Assembly: GCF_036250695.1 (NCBI RefSeq)
Contig: NZ_CP109427.1
Coordinates: forward strand, 1,488,001 to 1,552,000
Direction of reading: 5' to 3'
Length of the DNA stretch: 64,000 nt
DNA from: Streptomyces sp. NBC_01497
Lineage (GTDB): Bacteria; Actinomycetota; Actinomycetes; Streptomycetales; Streptomycetaceae
Positions within the stretch are counted from its first letter, which is position 1. Each line of letters begins with the position of its first letter. Under the pieces are notes generated by a model. The model searched no databases. It worked only from the letters and a program-made list of their open reading frames with translations, and was not told the origin of the DNA. The translations under genes and the position numbers were made by a program. This document shows positions 54,214-62,170 of this stretch, piece after piece.

Positions 54214-55287
54214 ATGCGACTGACCGACATATCGCTGAACTGGCTGCTCCCCGGCGGCGTGCTGCTCGTCGGAATCCTGGTGGCGGTGGCCCTGATGTCG
54301 CGCAAGCGCTCCGTCAAGCCCACCAGCTCCGAGGACTCCTGGGAGCGCAGTGAGGAGCGCCGCCGGCGCAAGGAGACGGTGTACGGCATCGCCTCCTACG
54401 CACTCCTCTTCTGCTGTGCCGCGGTGGCGGCCGCGCTCTCCTTCCACGGCCTGGTGGGCTTCGGCCAGGAGAACCTGAACCTGTCGGGCGGCTGGGAGTA
54501 CCTGGTGCCGTTCGGGCTCGACGGGGCGGCGATGTTCTGCTCCGTGCTCGCCGTGCGCGAGGCCAGCCACGGTGACGCGGCTCTCGGATCCCGGTTGCTC
54601 GTCTGGCTGTTCGCCGGTGCGGCTGCCTGGTTCAACTGGGTGCACGCGCCGCGCGGCATCAGCCACGCGGGTGCGCCGCAGTTCTTCTCCGGGATGTCGC
54701 TGTCCGCGGCCATCCTCTTCGACCGCGCGCTGAAGCAGACGCGCCGCGCGGCTCTGCGCGAGCAGGGCCTCGTGCCGCGTCCGCTCCCGCAGATCCGCAT
54801 CGTGCGGTGGCTGCGCGCCCCTCGCGAGACGTACGGCGCCTGGTCGCTGATGCTGCTCGAAGGGGTCCGCACCCTGGACGAGGCCGTCGAGGAGGTCCGG
54901 GACGACAAGCGCCAGAAGGAGCAGACCAAGTACCGCAGGCGCGAGCAGGGCAAGCTGGACCGGGCGCAGATCAAGGCGCTCAACCGGCAGCACCGCTCGT
55001 GGCCGCGCGGCGGGGGCGGCGGACGCCAGGTCCCCGCGCTCGACGCACCGGGCGGCCCGCAGCAGGCCGTCGCCACCACTGCGGAGCCTGCTCCAGCCGA
55101 TCTTCCCGAACACGGATCGGTACTGGGCCGGCCCCCGCTGGAGCCCGTGAAGAAGAGTTCCGGGACGACCGCCCCCGCGGCGGCCTCCCGGACCGTGGAC
55201 CTCACGGCGGAGGACGACACCCAGGCGCTGCCGCGCCTGGACTCGCTGGAGCGGAAGCTGGCCGATCTGGAGCAGCAGTTCGGCTGA
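54214..55287 (+). CDS. DUF2637 membrane protein
   Basis: 357 residues. One N-terminal helix (WLLPGGVLLVGILVAVALM), a charged stretch, then a three-to-four-helix DUF2637 block ('GIASYALLFCCAAVAAALSFHGLVGFGQENLNL', 'VPFGLDGAAMFCSVLAVREASHGDAALGSRLLVWLFAGAAAWFNWVHA'). A long soluble tail is rich in Lys/Arg/Gln and ends in a coiled-coil-like 'LPRLDSLERKLADLEQQFG'. DUF2637 proteins occur on actinomycete chromosomes and plasmids and are suspected to act in DNA transfer or septum functions; no mechanism is known. AAGGA lies before ATG 54214. The upstream 150 bp is AT-rich. Confidence 0.85.
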   Translation: MRLTDISLNWLLPGGVLLVGILVAVALMSRKRSVKPTSSEDSWERSEERRRRKETVYGIASYALLFCCAAVAAALSFHGLVGFGQENLNLSGGWEYLVPFGLDGAAMFCSVLAVREASHGDAALGSRLLVWLFAGAAAWFNWVHAPRGISHAGAPQFFSGMSLSAAILFDRALKQTRRAALREQGLVPRPLPQIRIVRWLRAPRETYGAWSLMLLEGVRTLDEAVEEVRDDKRQKEQTKYRRREQGKLDRAQIKALNRQHRSWPRGGGGGRQVPALDAPGGPQQAVATTAEPAPADLPEHGSVLGRPPLEPVKKSSGTTAPAAASRTVDLTAEDDTQALPRLDSLERKLADLEQQFG

Positions 55288-55321
55288 GCCACCGGGTGGG
55301 CACCGTTGGTGACCCACCGCA

Positions 55322-55390
55322 GGTGAGCGATCCGCTCACCCGGCAACGACGGACCGGTGTGACACCACGTGTCACACCGGTCCGTCGTTG
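55322..55390 (+). terminator. Tandem terminators with a 22-bp perfect stem
   Basis: A first hairpin GGTGAGCG-ATC-CGCTCACC (55322-55340) is followed by a 22-bp perfect stem (55344-55365 with 55369-55390, 3-nt loop) and then TTT. It is 34 bp after the DUF2637 stop and is the strongest intrinsic terminator in the window. Confidence 0.93.
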
Positions 55391-55465
55391 TTTCCGCACA
55401 CCGCACCGCACATCGGGGCCCCACCAGGGGTTTCCCTCCGGGCGTCCGACCGCTAACGTCACCGC

Positions 55466-55543
55466 ATGGACACCACTTGGTTGATCGCCATGGCCGTTGT
55501 GATCGTCGCTGCCGTGGCCACGGGATTCGTCCGCGGCAGCTGA
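55466..55543 (+). CDS. Possible 25-residue single-helix membrane peptide
   Basis: Reads MDTTWLIAMAVVIVAAVATG then FVRGS and TGA. It is a single hydrophobic helix with a short polar tail, third-position GC is high, and it stands alone between a strong terminator and the convergent pyruvate oxidase. There is no clear ribosome site, and conservation could not be tested. Confidence 0.4.
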   Translation: MDTTWLIAMAVVIVAAVATGFVRGS

Positions 55544-55574
55544 GCCGCGGGCCGGCGCGCCCGGCCGGCGGCAC

Positions 55575-57317
55575 TCAGGGGCGGGGGACGTTGCGCAGGT
55601 TGGTGCGCGCCATCTGCACCATCCGCCCCACTCCCCCGTCGAGCACGATCTTGCTCGCGGACAGGGCGAAGCCCGTCACCATCTCGGCGCTGATCTTGGG
55701 CGGGATGGAGAGCGCGTTCGGGTCGGTGACGATGTCGACCAGGGCGGGTCCCTTGTGCTTGAAGGCGTCCTTGAGCGCCTTCGTCAGGTCCTTGGGCTTC
55801 TCGACGCGGACCCCGTACGCCCCGGCCGCCGTGGCGATGGCCGCGAAGTCCGGGTTGTGGTTGGTCGTGCCGTACGAGGGCAGACCCGCCACCAGCATCT
55901 CCAGCTCCACCATGCCGAGCGCCGAGTTGTTGAACAGCACGACCTTCACCGGCAGGTCGTGCTGGACGAGGGTGAGGAAGTCACCCATCAGCATGGAGAA
56001 CCCGCCGTCGCCGGACATCGACACGATCTGCCGGTTCCGGTCGGTGAACTGGGCGCCGATGGCCTGCGGCATGGCGTTCGCCATCGAACCGTGGCTGAAC
56101 GAACCGATGACACGGCGGCGGCCGTTGGGAGTCAGGTAGCGCGCGGCCCACACGTTGCACATGCCGGTGTCGACCGTGAACACGGCGTCGTCGTCGGCCA
56201 CCTCGTCCAGGACGGACGCGACGTACTCCGGGTGGATCGGGAGGTGCTTCTCCACCTTGCGGGTGTACGCCTTGACGACGCCCTCCAGCGCGTCCGCGTG
56301 CTTCTTCAGCATCTTGTCCAGGAAGCGGCGGTTCTTCTTCTCCGCGACCCGCGGCGTCAGCGCGGTCAGCGTCTCGCGCGCGTCACCCCAGATCGCGAGG
56401 TCCAGCTTGGAGCGCCGGCCCAGGTGTTCGGGCCGAATGTCGACCTGCACGATCTTCACGTCGGTGGGCAGGAAGGCGTTGTACGGGAAGTCGGTGCCGA
56501 GCAGGATCAGCAGGTCGCACTCGTGGGTGGCCTCGTACGCGGCGCCGTACCCGAGGAGCCCGCTCATCCCCACGTCGAAGGGATTGTCGTACTGGATCCA
56601 CTCCTTGCCCCTCAGTGCGTGCCCCACGGGTGACTTGACCTTCTCCGCGAACTCCATCACCTCGGCGTGCGCCCCGGCGGTGCCGCTGCCGCAGAACAGG
56701 GTGACGCGGTCCGCCTCGTCCACCATCCGGGCCAGCTGCTCGATCTCGTCGTCGCCCGGCCGCACCGTGGGCCTGCCGGTGACGAGCGCGTGCTCAAGCG
56801 CGTGGTCGGGCGCGGGCGCCGCGGCGATGTCACCGGGGAGCGTCACCACACTGACGCCCTGCTGGCCGATCGCGTGCTGGATGGCGGTCTGGAGGACCCG
56901 GGGCATCTGCTTCGGGTTGGAGATCATCTCGTTGTAGTGGCTGCACTCCTCGAAGAGCGCGCTCGGATGCGTCTCCTGGAAGTACGCCGTGCCGATCTCC
57001 GCGGACGGGATGTGCGACGCGAGGGCCAGGACCGGCGCCATCGAGCGGTGGGCATCGTAGAGGCCGTTGATGAGGTGGAGGTTGCCGGGGCCGCAGGAGC
57101 CGGCGCATGCCGCCAGCTTCCCGGTGATCTGCGCCTCGGCGCCCGCGGCGAAGGCGGCGGCCTCCTCGTGGCGCACATGCACCCAGTCCAGCCCCGGGGT
57201 GCGGCGGATCGCGTCGACGACGGGGTTCAGGCTGTCGCCGACGACCCCGTACATCCTCTCGACACCTGCCTTGACAAGGATCTGGACGAACTGTTCGGCG
57301 ACGTTCTGCTTGGCCAT
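55575..57317 (-). CDS. poxB: Pyruvate oxidase/dehydrogenase, ThDP-dependent (PoxB-like)
   Basis: 580 residues. N-terminal 'AGVERMYGVVGDSLNPVVDAIRRTPGLDWVHVRHEEAAAFAAGAEA' holds the ThDP glutamate. The centre binds FAD, and the C-terminal ThDP site is 'SMSGDGGFSMLMGDFLTLVQHDLPVKVVLFNN'. PoxB decarboxylates pyruvate to acetate with transfer of electrons to quinone, peripheral at the membrane. The usual C-terminal membrane-binding region is present but short ('LRNVPRP'). Single gene. Acetyl-phosphate-forming or pyruvate-decarboxylase variants are less likely. Confidence 0.9.
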   Translation of the reverse strand: MAKQNVAEQFVQILVKAGVERMYGVVGDSLNPVVDAIRRTPGLDWVHVRHEEAAAFAAGAEAQITGKLAACAGSCGPGNLHLINGLYDAHRSMAPVLALASHIPSAEIGTAYFQETHPSALFEECSHYNEMISNPKQMPRVLQTAIQHAIGQQGVSVVTLPGDIAAAPAPDHALEHALVTGRPTVRPGDDEIEQLARMVDEADRVTLFCGSGTAGAHAEVMEFAEKVKSPVGHALRGKEWIQYDNPFDVGMSGLLGYGAAYEATHECDLLILLGTDFPYNAFLPTDVKIVQVDIRPEHLGRRSKLDLAIWGDARETLTALTPRVAEKKNRRFLDKMLKKHADALEGVVKAYTRKVEKHLPIHPEYVASVLDEVADDDAVFTVDTGMCNVWAARYLTPNGRRRVIGSFSHGSMANAMPQAIGAQFTDRNRQIVSMSGDGGFSMLMGDFLTLVQHDLPVKVVLFNNSALGMVELEMLVAGLPSYGTTNHNPDFAAIATAAGAYGVRVEKPKDLTKALKDAFKHKGPALVDIVTDPNALSIPPKISAEMVTGFALSASKIVLDGGVGRMVQMARTNLRNVPRP

Positions 57318-57371
57318 GCCTGAGCGCCTTTCCCTGCGGGTGGAAGTCCATCAAAACCACGGCCGGTGACG

Positions 57372-59681
57372 TTACGCCTCCCAGACGCCGACAGCCGTGC
57401 GGTCGTCCGCGTACCCCTTCGCCCGTAGTTGTACATCGGCGAGGTACTCCACCAGGCTCGGCGCCCCGGGCCCTGACCAGCGCGCGCTGAGCGCCCCGGC
57501 GAGGCCCGGCTCCCCGCGCAGCGGCTCGGCGAGGCCGTCACCGCACAGCAGCAGGGTGTCGCCGGCCCGGGCCGTGGAGGCATGGAACCGGAACGGCTGG
57601 TCGGGTGCCGGTACGGGGTCCTCCACCAGCGGCGGACGCACCTGCGGGATGCCGAAGTCGATGGTGAGGCGGTCGCCGTCGGGGCTCTCGGGCGGCAGGC
57701 CGAGCGGCCCTGCGCCCTCCGGCTGCCCGGACCCTTCCCCGAACCCGTCCCCGGCCCCCTGGCTGCCCGCCCAAGGCCCGGAGGAGACCGGCAGGCCGGG
57801 TTCGAGGTCCTCCCACTCATGGTCCCTGAGCCGGAACAGGCCCCCAGTGCCCACTCCGAAGAACACCCGGAGGCGCACCCGGGGGTCGGCGGACAGGAGC
57901 AGGCAGCGCAGGCTCGTCCCGTACTCGTCGGCGCCGAGGCCGAGCGCGGCAGCGCGGGCGCGCAGCTTGCCGTACGTACGGTCGGTGAGGCGGTGCAGCC
58001 CCGATGTGAGGGCCTCGGCGCGGGCATCCTTTATGTCCTCGGCGAGCCGGGCATGGCTGCGGCAGACGGCCTCGCCGATCCACCGGCACGCGTCCGCGGC
58101 CGCCCGGTGCCCACTCCCGGCCGCGCGGGCGCCGGTCGCGACGGCGACCAGTACGAGCGCGTCGGCGCCGCTCCCGAAGCGCGCGGTGAGCAGCGCGTCG
58201 CGCCGGTGCTCGCCGCGGTAGCGCGCCGAGTCCCCGCGGACCGAAGCCGCACGCAGGGTGTATGTGCCGTACCGGGCCCCGTCCAGCACGGTGTCCGGCA
58301 CGACATGGTCCAGCGCACCGGTGGTGGTGAGCGGCAGGGCGGTCGGCTCGGAGTCGTAGGTGGGCGGCCGGAATCCCACGAACCCGACCCGTGGCCGCTC
58401 GGGCCCTTCGACCGGGGCGGCCGCTTCCGGCGGTGCGGTGGGCGCTTCGAGCGGCAGCCGAGGCCGCCCCGACACGGGCGCGCCCTCGGGCGGCGCGGTG
58501 GCCCCGGGCCCGGCGGGAACCGTTTCGGCCCGGGCCGGGGCCGGGCTCGCCGGTGGCGCGGCGGGAGGCGCGGGTGTCCGCGAGGGAGTGGGCCGCACGT
58601 CCCTCGGGGCGGTGGGCGGGGTCCAGGGACGGGAGGGTGGCTGGGGTGGTACGGGAGGGGGCGGTGACGCGTGCGCCGGTGGCACGGCGGGGCCGGGCCG
58701 GGGGGCACCGCCCGCGCGCGGATCCGCCGGCGCGTCCCACGGCCGCGCGGACGCCGGGCTGTTGCCGTGCCCGGGGGCGGGCGGCGCGGACGAGACGGAC
58801 GGGGAGGAGCGACGCGGAAGGGGCGGCGGGACCGCCGGAGGCTCGGCGGGCCCGGAGGACTCGGGGGACTCTGGTGACTCGCCGGGCTCGGGGAGCTCGG
58901 CGGGCCCGGAGGACTCGGGTGACTCGCCGCGCTCGGGGGGCTCGGGCCGCTCCGCGCCCTCCCGGTTGTCCGGGCTCTCCGGGGCGGCCTCTGGCGACCG
59001 AACGGCGGTCGTCCGGGCGGGGCCGGTGGCCAGGGCGGGCGGGTCCGCCCGGTCGGCCGGGACGGGAGCGGGTCCCGCCGTTCCATCCGGTTCCACGGTC
59101 GGGGCGGATCCCGTGGCCGGCCGCGCCGGGTCGCCCGGTGTCCCCCCGGCCGCCCCGAAGGCGGACGGGCGTGTCGCCGGCTCCCCGCTCGGGGAGGGCA
59201 GGGGCCGGGCGTCCGAAGGGGTGTACGGGGGAGGTTCCCAGGGCGCCCGCGGCGCGTTTTCCCACCAGGCGGGCGGCCTGCGGTGCGACTCCCGGGCCCC
59301 CTCGGTGACGCCGGACTCCCCGGCAGCGGGAGCGGCCGCGGGCCGCTCCGCCGCTCGGGGTCCTCCGGCCTCCTCGGCGGTCCGGTGGGCCGACGACCCC
59401 TGGAACGACTCGGGCTCCCGGGTCTCCTCGGTCTCCTGAGCCGGCTCGGTCTCCCGGGTTTCCCCGGGTTCCCGGGCCGGCCGGCCGTGCCCGGGCCCCG
59501 TGGACTCCCCCGGTTGCCGGGACTCCGGCACGGACACCGCGTGCGTCGCCGACGCGAACCTGTCGTCCAGTGTGTCGCCCGGCGCCGGGCCGCCCGTACC
59601 GGTGTCCGGCGACGTCTCGTCGTACAGCCGGTTCCACCAGTCGTCGTCGGCCGGAGCGGACCGCTCCCCCTGCTTGCTCAT
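57372..59681 (-). CDS. PP2C-like protein with long disordered N-terminus, probable pseudophosphatase
   Basis: 769 residues. About 480 residues of Pro/Glu/Ser/Gly-rich low-complexity sequence with repeated ESPESSGPAE-type blocks precede a C-terminal PP2C-like domain of about 290 residues. Retained late motifs: 'GVGTGGLFRLRDHEW', 'DTLLLCGDGLAEPL', 'YADDRTAVGVW'. The canonical 'VDGMGGH' metal motif is replaced by VAVATGARAAGSGH and the 'GDSR' Asp by Thr, so two-metal catalysis looks lost. ATG 59681 follows AGGATAAGGGG. It may act as a binding or regulatory module in Ser/Thr signalling. Confidence 0.75.
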   Translation of the reverse strand: MSKQGERSAPADDDWWNRLYDETSPDTGTGGPAPGDTLDDRFASATHAVSVPESRQPGESTGPGHGRPAREPGETRETEPAQETEETREPESFQGSSAHRTAEEAGGPRAAERPAAAPAAGESGVTEGARESHRRPPAWWENAPRAPWEPPPYTPSDARPLPSPSGEPATRPSAFGAAGGTPGDPARPATGSAPTVEPDGTAGPAPVPADRADPPALATGPARTTAVRSPEAAPESPDNREGAERPEPPERGESPESSGPAELPEPGESPESPESSGPAEPPAVPPPLPRRSSPSVSSAPPAPGHGNSPASARPWDAPADPRAGGAPRPGPAVPPAHASPPPPVPPQPPSRPWTPPTAPRDVRPTPSRTPAPPAAPPASPAPARAETVPAGPGATAPPEGAPVSGRPRLPLEAPTAPPEAAAPVEGPERPRVGFVGFRPPTYDSEPTALPLTTTGALDHVVPDTVLDGARYGTYTLRAASVRGDSARYRGEHRRDALLTARFGSGADALVLVAVATGARAAGSGHRAAADACRWIGEAVCRSHARLAEDIKDARAEALTSGLHRLTDRTYGKLRARAAALGLGADEYGTSLRCLLLSADPRVRLRVFFGVGTGGLFRLRDHEWEDLEPGLPVSSGPWAGSQGAGDGFGEGSGQPEGAGPLGLPPESPDGDRLTIDFGIPQVRPPLVEDPVPAPDQPFRFHASTARAGDTLLLCGDGLAEPLRGEPGLAGALSARWSGPGAPSLVEYLADVQLRAKGYADDRTAVGVWEA

Positions 59682-59884
59682 GCCCCTTATCCTCGACCGC
59701 TCGGGTCGTGCGAAAACGGGCATTGCCAAAAATGAGGACCGGCCGGGACGCGGGGGCGCGTACGTGGGAATGGCGAGGGCCGTCGCCAAGCCCGGCGCCC
59801 TCCTGCGGCCGGCCGGTCGAAGTCCACCGTCACACCCCCACCCCCCACGGGAAGGACGCGCGGCAGACGACCTCGGAGAGGCAT

Positions 59885-59956
59885 ATGACCGTGGTCTGTT
59901 GCAGCTCCGACGTGCCTACCTTGGCAGAATTACCCGCGGTACAGGGCACGATGTAA
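59885..59956 (+). CDS. Possible 23-residue peptide upstream of a TrmB/LuxR regulator
   Basis: ATG 59885 reads MTVVCCSSDVPTLAELPAVQ then GTM and TAA. GGAGAGG lies 4-10 nt upstream. The codon for Leu16 is TTA, the bldA-dependent codon that is rare in this genome type, and codon use is less GC-biased than neighbours. A 6-bp hairpin with T-rich 3' flank follows the stop directly. It stands 96 bp before a TrmB/LuxR regulator, so it may be a leader or signalling peptide. Confidence 0.4.
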   Translation: MTVVCCSSDVPTLAELPAVQGTM

Positions 59957-59974
59957 GCGGCGGTTTTACGCCGC
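59957..59974 (+). terminator. Hairpin directly after the 23-codon ORF
   Basis: GCGGCG-GTTTTA-CGCCGC followed by GGCCGTTTT, immediately after the TAA stop. The arrangement is that of a leader ORF with attenuator before the regulator gene at 60053. Confidence 0.55.
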
Positions 59975-60052
59975 GGCCGTTTTCCGCCACGGGTAAGGGG
60001 CTTGAGCCGCCACCGGTGAAGCACGGGGGCAGGACATGGGGAGGGGAATCGG

Positions 60053-61048
60053 GTGCTGGGTGCCATTGGACTCGACGAAAGACAGGAGTCCGCGTACCGC
60101 GCGCTGGTGGCGATAGGGGCCGCGGACCTCGCGGAACTCGCCCACCGGCTCGCGCTGCCGGAGCACGACATCGAGATCGCGTTGCGCCGCCTGGAGCGGC
60201 ACGGCCTGGCGGCCCAGTCGCCCGCCCGCGCGGGACGCTGGGTGGCCGCCCCGCCCACGCTGGCACTGGGGGCGCTGCTGACACAGCACCGCCACGAACT
60301 GGAGCAGGCGGAGCTGGCCGCGGTGCTGCTGGCGCAGGAGTACCGCGCCGAGAGCAGCGAGGCCGCCGTACACGACCTGGTCGAGGTCGTGACCGGCGCG
60401 AGCGCCGTCTCGCACCGCTTCCGGCAGCTCCAGCTCGGTGCGGTGGAGGAGGTGTGCGCCCTGGTCACCGGCACGCCCATCGCGGTGACGGGATCGGAGA
60501 ACACGGCCGAGGAAGAGGCGGCGAGGCGCGGGGTGCGCTACCGCGTCGTCCTCGCACAGGAGGTGCTGTCGGCGCCGGGCGGGATCGACGAGCTGAGTAC
60601 GGCGCTCAGCCGCGACGAGCAGGTCCGGGTGATCGACACGGTGCCGACCAAGCTGGTGATCGCGGACCGGGGACTCGCGATGGTCCCGCTGACCGGGCCC
60701 GCCTCCGAGCCCACCGCGCTGGTCGTCCACGCGAGTGGACTGCTGGACTCGCTGTACGGGCTGTTCGAGGCGGTCTGGCGCGACTCGATGCCGCTGGCGC
60801 TGGACACGGTCGGTGCGGTGCGGGCCGATGGGACGCCCGAGCCGGACGTCACGGATCTGCGCGTCCTCTCGCTCCTGCTGGCAGGCCTGACGGACGCGAG
60901 TGTCGCCAAGCAACTCGATCTGGGGCTGCGGACCGTGCAGCGTCGGGTGAAGGGGCTGATGGAGATGAGCGGCGTGACCACACGACTGCAGCTGGGGTGG
61001 CACGCCTACGAGCGCGGCTGGGTGGCGCGGGAGGCGAACCGGGGCTGA
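60053..61048 (+). CDS. TrmB/LuxR-type transcriptional regulator
   Basis: 331 residues. N-terminal winged helix of TrmB type ('LDERQESAYRALVAIGAADLAELAHRLALPEHDIEIALRRLERHGL'), a central sensor-like region, and a C-terminal LuxR HTH ('LRVLSLLLAGLTDASVAKQLDLGLRTVQRRVKGLMEMSGVTTRLQLGWHAYERGW'). This architecture is common in Streptomyces specialised-metabolite regulators. GGGGAGGGG lies 7 nt before GTG 60053. A 23-codon ORF and hairpin precede it. Targets unknown. Confidence 0.85.
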   Translation: MLGAIGLDERQESAYRALVAIGAADLAELAHRLALPEHDIEIALRRLERHGLAAQSPARAGRWVAAPPTLALGALLTQHRHELEQAELAAVLLAQEYRAESSEAAVHDLVEVVTGASAVSHRFRQLQLGAVEEVCALVTGTPIAVTGSENTAEEEAARRGVRYRVVLAQEVLSAPGGIDELSTALSRDEQVRVIDTVPTKLVIADRGLAMVPLTGPASEPTALVVHASGLLDSLYGLFEAVWRDSMPLALDTVGAVRADGTPEPDVTDLRVLSLLLAGLTDASVAKQLDLGLRTVQRRVKGLMEMSGVTTRLQLGWHAYERGWVAREANRG

Positions 61049-61185
61049 GCCCCCGCCGGCGGCCGGAGCCGTCCGCGTCCTCGCCCGTCCCCCGTCCTGT
61101 CTTCCCCTGTCCCCGGGCCCGAGACCTGCCGGCCCACCCTGGCCGCTGGTCTGCGGGAATGACCCGCGTCCGGCAGGCTTGACGC

Positions 61186-61668
61186 ATGGACGTGTGGCAG
61201 CTGGTGCTGGTCGGCCTGGTCATGCTGCTCGGTCTTCTGGGGGTGCTGATTCCCGGCGTGCCGGGCCAGGCGATCGTCTGGGCCGCGGTGGTGTGGTGGG
61301 CACTGTCCGACACCTCCGGCGCCGCCTGGGTGGTGCTGATGGTGGCGACCGCCCTGCTGCTGGTGAACCAGGCCCTGAGACCCCTGCTGCCCTCGCGCCG
61401 CACCGGCCGCACGGGGGCGCCGCGGCGGACACTCGCCGTGGGGGGCGTCTGGGCGGTCGTGGGTTTCTTCGTGCTGCCCGTGGTGGGCGGAGTCGTCGGT
61501 TTCGTGGGGGGCGTGTACGGCGCCGAACACCACCGGCTCGGCAGCCACCGGGACGGCTGGGCGTCCACCCGGACGCTGATGCGTGGCGCGGGCGTGCCGC
61601 TCCTCGTGGAGCTCTACGCGTGCCTGCTCGCCGTGGCGGCGTGGATCGCGGCACTCATCTGGGCATGA
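61186..61668 (+). CDS. DUF456 membrane protein
   Basis: 160 residues with four to five hydrophobic segments: 'LVLVGLVMLLGLLGVLIPGVPGQAIVWAAVVWWAL', 'AAWVVLMVATALLLVNQAL', 'VGGVWAVVGFFVLPVVGGVVGFVGGVYGAE', 'GVPLLVELYACLLAVAAWIAALIWA'. The GxxxPGxPG segment and Gly-rich third helix match DUF456, whose function is unknown. ATG 61186. Downstream of the LuxR-type gene but 137 bp away, likely independent. Confidence 0.82.
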   Translation: MDVWQLVLVGLVMLLGLLGVLIPGVPGQAIVWAAVVWWALSDTSGAAWVVLMVATALLLVNQALRPLLPSRRTGRTGAPRRTLAVGGVWAVVGFFVLPVVGGVVGFVGGVYGAEHHRLGSHRDGWASTRTLMRGAGVPLLVELYACLLAVAAWIAALIWA

Positions 61669-62170
61669 GGGTCCCGGTGTGCCGTCGCCGCACGAGGCCC
61701 CGCGTCGTGCGGCGACGAGGCCCCGCCCCCCGCGTCTTCGCCGTACGAGGCCCCGCCCCGGCGTCTTCGCCGTACGAAGCCCCCTCGTCCTCGCTCGTCC
61801 TCCCTCGCGGGAAGCATCGCGCGGGGGAGGTGCGGCGCCCCCGCGACGCACCGACGTCGGGGACGCGCGGCCCATCGCGCCCGTTCGTCCACACGGGTGA
61901 CGCGCCGGGGGCGCGAAGGTCACACCGAGCGGCGGTGAGGAGGAGCCCACCTCACAACACGCGCCCCGCCGGACCCTGCCATACCCTCACTAGAAGGGAG
62001 CACAGTGCCACGGGCGGCCCGAGAGTCCGCGTGGCCTGCGCGGCCCGTCCGGCCCGGGCACCGACGTGAACGGCCCCGGGCGACAACAGGACAACCACGG
62101 CACACCGGCATCCGTGCCGCCTTCGCGCGGGACCAGCCGTGCCGCCTTCGCGCAGAACCGAGGGATCGCC
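61669..62170 (+). other. Gap with direct repeats before the amidohydrolase
   Basis: No gene is supported. A 19-bp unit GCGTCTTCGCCGTACGAGG recurs with a 29-bp period at 61732-61779, with degenerate copies upstream. A 17-bp unit CCGTGCCGCCTTCGCGC recurs exactly at 62112-62128 and 62137-62153 (25-bp period), just before the amidohydrolase ribosome site. The sequence at 61979-62000 could be its promoter. Confidence 0.6.
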
